Origin: an uncultured Gemmatimonadota bacterium
Lineage (GTDB): Bacteria; Gemmatimonadota; Gemmatimonadetes; Gemmatimonadales; Gemmatimonadaceae
Length of the DNA: 9,150 bases
Assembly (NCBI GenBank): GCA_946479895.1
Contig: CAMLHT010000147.1
Location: 1-9,150 of the forward strand
Direction of reading: 5' to 3'
In this document: positions 5,587 through 9,150 of the stretch, one piece after another
Layout: the number at the start of each line of letters is the position of its first letter
How positions within the stretch are numbered: the stretch's first letter is position 1
Position numbers and translations under genes: made by a program
The notes under the pieces: model-generated
What the model was told of the DNA's origin: nothing
What the model saw: only the letters and a program-made list of their open reading frames with translations
The model's database searches: none

Positions 5587-6951
5587 TCAGCCGGGGTACT
5601 GGGATCGGTACGACCCCGACTCGCCCTGGTCCAGCATCGTCGCCCCGCCGAACTGTGCCGCCTCGGTGGACCCCATGAGCGCCGTGGTGCTGCTCGCGCC
5701 ACTCGCGATGAGCTGGGTGATCTCGTCGAAGTAGCCCGTGCCGACTTCGCGCTGGTGACGCGTGGCCGTGTAGCCGTGTGCCTCCGACGCGAACTCCGCT
5801 TCCTGAAGCTCGGAGTACGCCGACATGCCGCGCGAGCGGTAGCTGCGCGCCAGCTCGAACATGCCGTGGTTGAGCTGGTGGAAGCCGGCGAGGGTGACGA
5901 ACTGGAACCTGTATCCCATCGCGCCCAGCTCGCGCTGGAAGCTGGCGATCGTCGTCGCGTCGAGCTTGCGCTTCCAGTTGAACGACGGGGAGCAGTTGTA
6001 GGCAAGCATCTTGTTCGGGAACTGCTCGTGCACCGCTTCCGCGAACTGCCGTGCCTCGGCGAGATCGGGGGTGGACGTCTCGCACCAGAGCAGGTCGGCG
6101 TATGGCGCGTACGCCCTGGCGCGGGCGATGGCGCACTCGAGGCCGCCGGTGATGCGGAAGAACCCTTCCGGCGTCCGCTCTCCCGTGAGGAAGGGCCGGT
6201 CGAGCGGATCGATGTCGGTGGTGAGCAGGCGGGCGCTGTCGGCATCGGTGCGCGCCACGATGATGCTTGGCACGTCCAGCACGTCGGCGGCGAGCCGGGC
6301 GGCGATGAGCGTCCGGATGAACTGCGAGGCGGGAATGAGGACCTTGCCGCCGAGGTGGCCGCACTTCTTTTCCGACGAGAGCTGATCCTCGAAATGGACG
6401 CCGGCGGCGCCCGCCTCGATCATCGCCTTCATGAGCTCGAAGGCATTGAGTGGTCCGCCGAACCCGGCTTCCGCGTCGGCGATGATGGGCGCGTGCCAGT
6501 AGTGCGTGCCGCGCTTTCCTTCCACCGCCTCGATCTCGTCCGCGCGGCACAACGCCTGGTTGATGCGCCGCACCACGGCGGGCACGCTGTTGGCGGGGTA
6601 CAGGCTCTGGTCGGGATAGGTCTGTCCAGCGAGGTTGGCGTCCGCCGCCACCTGCCATCCGCTGAGGTAGATGGCTTCGAGGCCGGCGCGAACCTGCTGC
6701 ACGGCCTGGTTGCCGGTGAGGGCGCCCAGCGCGGGTACGTAGTCGCGCGTGCAGAGCAGCTCCCACAGGCGTCGCGCGCCGGCCTCGGCCAGGGTGTGAT
6801 GAATGCGGATGGAACCGCGAAGACGTTCCACGTCGTCGCTGGAGTACGGGCGCCGGATGCCTTCCCACCGGCTCGCCGGCGTGGGTGCAGCGGGGCGCCT
6901 CGTGTCCGGCGCGTTCCTGATGTTGTCGAGCGGTTCGATGACGGTAGCCAC
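5587..6951 (-). CDS. aceA: Isocitrate lyase
   Basis: Isocitrate lyase splits isocitrate into succinate and glyoxylate, the first glyoxylate-shunt step, allowing growth on acetate or fatty acids. The 454-residue product has the full family pattern. Metal/substrate segments are [15 protein letters not shown] and ARTDADSA. The catalytic loop KKCGH has Cys197, two positions from E. coli Cys195. [10 protein letters not shown] and [15 protein letters not shown] are also present, as is the usual C-terminal region ending [12 protein letters not shown]. Length is slightly above the roughly 430 residues of E. coli AceA. The start is GTG 6951: GGAGG lies eight bases upstream and an in-frame TAA sits 10 codons before, so no ATG is possible; the nearby ATG 6960 is out of frame. 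The gene is single, with a terminator at 5471-5501 and no malate synthase nearby. It is divergent from a RamB-like regulator that probably controls it. Confidence 0.98.
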   Translation of the reverse strand: MATVIEPLDNIRNAPDTRRPAAPTPASRWEGIRRPYSSDDVERLRGSIRIHHTLAEAGARRLWELLCTRDYVPALGALTGNQAVQQVRAGLEAIYLSGWQVAADANLAGQTYPDQSLYPANSVPAVVRRINQALCRADEIEAVEGKRGTHYWHAPIIADAEAGFGGPLNAFELMKAMIEAGAAGVHFEDQLSSEKKCGHLGGKVLIPASQFIRTLIAARLAADVLDVPSIIVARTDADSARLLTTDIDPLDRPFLTGERTPEGFFRITGGLECAIARARAYAPYADLLWCETSTPDLAEARQFAEAVHEQFPNKMLAYNCSPSFNWKRKLDATTIASFQRELGAMGYRFQFVTLAGFHQLNHGMFELARSYRSRGMSAYSELQEAEFASEAHGYTATRHQREVGTGYFDEITQLIASGASSTTALMGSTEAAQFGGATMLDQGESGSYRSQYPG

Positions 6952-6974
6952 GGCGGCATCCTCCGGGAGGTTGG

Positions 6975-7100
6975 CGGTTTACATGCTTCACGGAGGCCAT
7001 GCAACCCGGGCGCCCTGGCGCGTAAATCCCTGACCTGGAGCGTGTTGTGCTGTCACTGTCTCTTCCGCCGTCCGATGTAAGACTGTAAATCCTGTAACAT
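6975..7100. promoter_or_regulatory. Shared aceA/ScfR control region with repeated TGTAA and GTAAATCC elements
   Basis: The 168-base gap between the two divergent starts holds GTAAATCC at 7022-7029 and again at 7085-7092, exactly 63 bases apart (about six helical turns). A related GTAAACC is on the minus strand at 6982-6976. Three TGTAA words sit in tandem at 7076, 7084 and 7093, just ahead of the ScfR start. They are AT-rich islands in GC-rich DNA. The best reading is an operator array for the ScfR protein, controlling aceA and itself; overlap with -10 promoter boxes is the alternative. The repeats are seen; the role is inference. Confidence 0.5.
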
Positions 7101-7119
7101 CCGGGACCGTCGGTGGCCC

Positions 7120-8562
7120 ATGAAACAGCCCGTGCATCTCGGTCGGCGCATTCGCCCGCTCCGTATCAAGGCAGGCCTCACCCAGGCCGCCCTCGCGCAG
7201 CGGCTGGGCATCTCGGCGAGCTACCTGAACCTCGTGGAGAACGACCGCCGGCCCGTGACCGGCACGCTGCTGCTGGCACTCGCGCGCGAGCTCGACGTCG
7301 ACGTCCGCGAGCTCGCCGCTGGCGCCGACAGCGACCTGCTCGCACGGCTCACCGAGATCTTCAGCGATCCGCTGTTCGAGGATCACCCGGTGATGGGCAA
7401 GGACCTCCGGGCGTTCGTCACCGACAGCCCTGACATCGCGCAGGCGGTGACGTGGCTGCACGAGGCCTACGCGCGCGCGCGCGCGTCGCTCGAGACACTC
7501 GGCGGCCGGTTGCTCGACGAGCAGCAGGACATCGGCTCGCTCGACCGGGCGCGGCTCTCGTCCGAGCAGGTCTCCGATTTCATCCAGCGCCACGGCAACT
7601 ACTTTCCGCAGCTCGAGCGAGATGCCGAGCAACTGCTGTCGGCGGGAGACATCGGCGAGGACAGCGACGACCTGTTCACCAGGCTCTCGCGGCACCTGCA
7701 CCGCGTGCATGGCGTGAGCGTGCAGATCCGGACCGTGAGCGCGATGCGCGGCGCGATCCGCCGGTTCGTCCCGGCGCGCCGCGAGCTCCACCTCTCCGAG
7801 ATGCTCCGCCGAGGCTCGCGCAACTTCCAGCTCGCCACGCAGATCGCGCTGCTCGAATTCGGCGGCACCCTCGACCACCTCACGGCCGATCCCAGGCTCG
7901 GCAGCGACGAGTCACGCGAGCTGTGCCGAATCGCGCTGGCCAACTACTTCGCCGGGGCCGTGCTGATGCCGTACGACGCCTTCCTTCGCGCGGCCGAAGA
8001 CGAGCGGTACGACGTCGAGCTGCTCTGCCACCGTTTCCGCGTGCGGTGGGAGCAGGTATGTCACCGCCTCACCACGCTGCGTCGCCCCGGCGCCGAGGGC
8101 GTGACGTTCTACCTGCTGCGCGTCGACCTCGCCGGGAACATCTCCAAGCGCTTCAGCGCGGCGGGCATCCGGTTTCCGCGCTTCAGCGGCCTGTGCTCGT
8201 TGTGGAATGTCCATGCCGCCTTCCTCCAGCCGGGGCGCGTGCGCGTGCAGCTGTCGCGCCTCCCCGATGGACACACGGTGCTCGCCGTGGCGCGCACGGT
8301 CCAGCGCTACACCTACGGGTGGGGTGCCCCGGAGGCGCCGTACGCGGTGGGCATCGGATGCGACATCAGCCAGGCGCGCCAGGTCGTCTATGCCGATGGC
8401 CTGGACATCGACAGCTCGGCCGTCGCCGTGCCCATCGGCATCACGTGCCGGCTGTGCGAGCGTCCCGACTGCACCGCACGCGCCTTTCCGTCCATCACCG
8501 AGCCGCTGCGGATCGACGAGAACATTCGCGGCGTCTCGTTCTTCGCGCCGGCGACGCCGTAG
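7120..8562 (+). CDS. ScfR/RamB-PrpR-type XRE family transcriptional regulator
   Basis: A 480-residue regulator with three parts. Residues 7-66 are an XRE helix-turn-helix (LTQAALAQRLGISASYLNLV, ENDRRPV). About 175-275 is an IrrE/ImmA-like domain whose zinc HExxH is lost (TQIAL at 240-244), so it should not be a protease. About 315-470 is the ScfR (former DUF2083) short-chain fatty acyl regulator domain. Cysteines 414, 443, 446 and 451 (GIGCD and CRLCERPDC) match the conserved set; mycobacterial PrpR, a family member, is reported to hold a 4Fe-4S cluster and bind acyl-CoA. Corynebacterial RamB of this family represses aceA/aceB, and PrpR activates methylcitrate and glyoxylate genes. Here the gene is divergent from aceA, so it probably tunes the glyoxylate shunt and itself. 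ATG 7120 starts the HTH directly; only a weak GGTGG lies upstream. RamB-like is a better label than a firm gene name. Confidence 0.93.
   Translation: MKQPVHLGRRIRPLRIKAGLTQAALAQRLGISASYLNLVENDRRPVTGTLLLALARELDVDVRELAAGADSDLLARLTEIFSDPLFEDHPVMGKDLRAFVTDSPDIAQAVTWLHEAYARARASLETLGGRLLDEQQDIGSLDRARLSSEQVSDFIQRHGNYFPQLERDAEQLLSAGDIGEDSDDLFTRLSRHLHRVHGVSVQIRTVSAMRGAIRRFVPARRELHLSEMLRRGSRNFQLATQIALLEFGGTLDHLTADPRLGSDESRELCRIALANYFAGAVLMPYDAFLRAAEDERYDVELLCHRFRVRWEQVCHRLTTLRRPGAEGVTFYLLRVDLAGNISKRFSAAGIRFPRFSGLCSLWNVHAAFLQPGRVRVQLSRLPDGHTVLAVARTVQRYTYGWGAPEAPYAVGIGCDISQARQVVYADGLDIDSSAVAVPIGITCRLCERPDCTARAFPSITEPLRIDENIRGVSFFAPATP
7470..7485 (+). repeat. CG dinucleotide run inside the ScfR gene
   Basis: An uninterrupted alternating C/G run of 16 bases codes for part of an Ala-Arg string (YARARAS) in the linker after the HTH. 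Such runs can slip during replication and shift the frame; here the frame is intact. Confidence 0.5.
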
Positions 8563-8768
8563 ATCGATCCCGCAAGGACAGTGGGGCGGCGGTGACGCGA
8601 TCCGCCTGGAACGGAGACCGCGAATCGTCCTCCTCGTGCGGCGCCTCGTCCCTTCGAATGGGCGGCAGATGCTCGGGATGTCGGGCGATCGCTGACGGCG
8701 ACAGCCGATCGGGGGGTGAAGCTTCGTTGCTGATCGGCGCACCGATGACCTGACATCCGGAGGGCAAC

Positions 8769-9137
8769 GTGTTCTCGCTCCATCGCGCATCCGCAGTCCT
8801 GCTCGCCCTCACCTGCGTGGCCCTGACCAGTCTTCGTCCTGCCCGCGCAGCAGCCCAGGGCTCCGCCACCGTCGCGAGCCAGCTCGGGGCCACGATGGCG
8901 CCAGGCCAGCCAGAGGAGTTCGCCGTGGGCACGAGCATCACGTGCACGCTCGCGGACCCGGCGAAGCTTGCGGCACTCGGTGCCCAGGGCATGCACGCGG
9001 GCGCACGCGTCACGGCGGTGCGCACGGCGGCGGAGCGCGTACACGTGGAGGTGGATGAGCTCGACCCTGCCCCCCTCACGAAGCGGCTGACCCTGAAGAT
9101 CGACGCGCAGGGCAGGCTCGCGCGGATCACCCAGTGA
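8769..9137 (+). CDS. Small secreted protein of unknown function
   Basis: A 122-residue protein from GTG 8769, which has GGAGG five bases upstream; no better in-frame start was seen. Residues 1-31 are a signal peptide (basic MFSLHRAS, hydrophobic AVLLALTCVALTSL, cleavage near ARAAAQ), so the product is exported to the periplasm or beyond. The mature part has one cysteine (SITCTLADP) and ends in alternating predicted strands (ARVTAVRTAAERVHVEVDEL, RLTLKIDAQGRLARITQ). No lipobox, repeat or known catalytic motif is visible, and I recognise no family. It follows the ScfR gene by 206 bases, in which I see no gene and only a weak hairpin, so it is probably a separate transcript. Confidence 0.75.
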   Translation: MFSLHRASAVLLALTCVALTSLRPARAAAQGSATVASQLGATMAPGQPEEFAVGTSITCTLADPAKLAALGAQGMHAGARVTAVRTAAERVHVEVDELDPAPLTKRLTLKIDAQGRLARITQ

Positions 9138-9150
9138 GCCACCGTGACGA

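Noticed and set aside
5464..7080. 538-codon open frame on the plus strand across the aceA locus
   Set aside because: It is antisense to the full isocitrate lyase gene, its composition mirrors that gene in high-GC DNA, and no domain is seen. Long antisense frames are expected at this GC content.
8563..8768. Possible terminator or small gene after the ScfR gene
   Set aside because: Only short imperfect stems such as ATCGG/CCGAT are seen, with no T-tract, and the open frames are shadows.
1..9150. CRISPR array, insertion sequence, tRNA or phage attachment site
   Set aside because: No regular repeat-spacer pattern, transposase motif, terminal inverted repeat pair or cloverleaf was found on reading either strand.

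Overview
The window is GC-rich bacterial chromosome. An N-terminal carboxypeptidase-like domain on a TonB-dependent receptor, two PEP-CTERM surface proteins, a lipoprotein, and a DoxX protein next to a 1-Cys-type peroxiredoxin suggest an aerobic Gram-negative organism. Gemmatimonadota is my best guess, from gene style alone (inference, moderate confidence). No rRNA, tRNA, CRISPR array, transposase or phage gene was seen.

Layout. 1-427 (-) is the N-terminal end of a TonB-dependent outer-membrane receptor that runs off the left edge. 557-970 (-) is a DoxX-family membrane protein. 1102-1668 (+) is a peroxiredoxin with a good catalytic core but no recognisable N-terminus. It overlaps a small winged-helix-like gene at 1668-1928 (+). 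A hairpin at 2001-2032 lies where that gene converges with PEP-CTERM gene A (2057-2770, -). 2771-3291 holds no intact gene; it contains a decayed fragment of an EamA/DMT transporter (2909-3046, +) and an unidentified coding-like tail (3114-3291, -). 3292-3948 (-) is a putative lipoprotein. 4098-5138 (-) is PEP-CTERM gene B, with a 14-bp hairpin after it and, in its long upstream region, three 18-bp direct repeats and a good sigma-54-type promoter match. 5587-6951 (-) is isocitrate lyase (aceA) with its own terminator. Divergent from it, 7120-8562 (+) is a RamB/PrpR-like ScfR regulator. 8769-9137 (+) is a small exported protein of unknown function.

How the parts work together. The clearest unit is the divergent aceA-ScfR pair: the glyoxylate-shunt entry enzyme beside a regulator family known to sense acyl-CoA or short-chain fatty acid metabolism and to control acetate/propionate genes. 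Their 168-bp shared intergenic region carries repeated TGTAA and GTAAATCC elements that are candidate operators. A second theme is the cell envelope: TonB receptor, two PEP-CTERM proteins (no exosortase in the window), a lipoprotein and a secreted small protein, with a hint of RpoN control at PEP-CTERM gene B. The third is local genome decay: a beheaded peroxiredoxin and a transporter remnant. I saw no convincing new multi-gene defence or mobile system. The most promising novel signals are regulatory: the ScfR operator array, and the sigma-54 site plus 18-bp repeats ahead of a PEP-CTERM gene.
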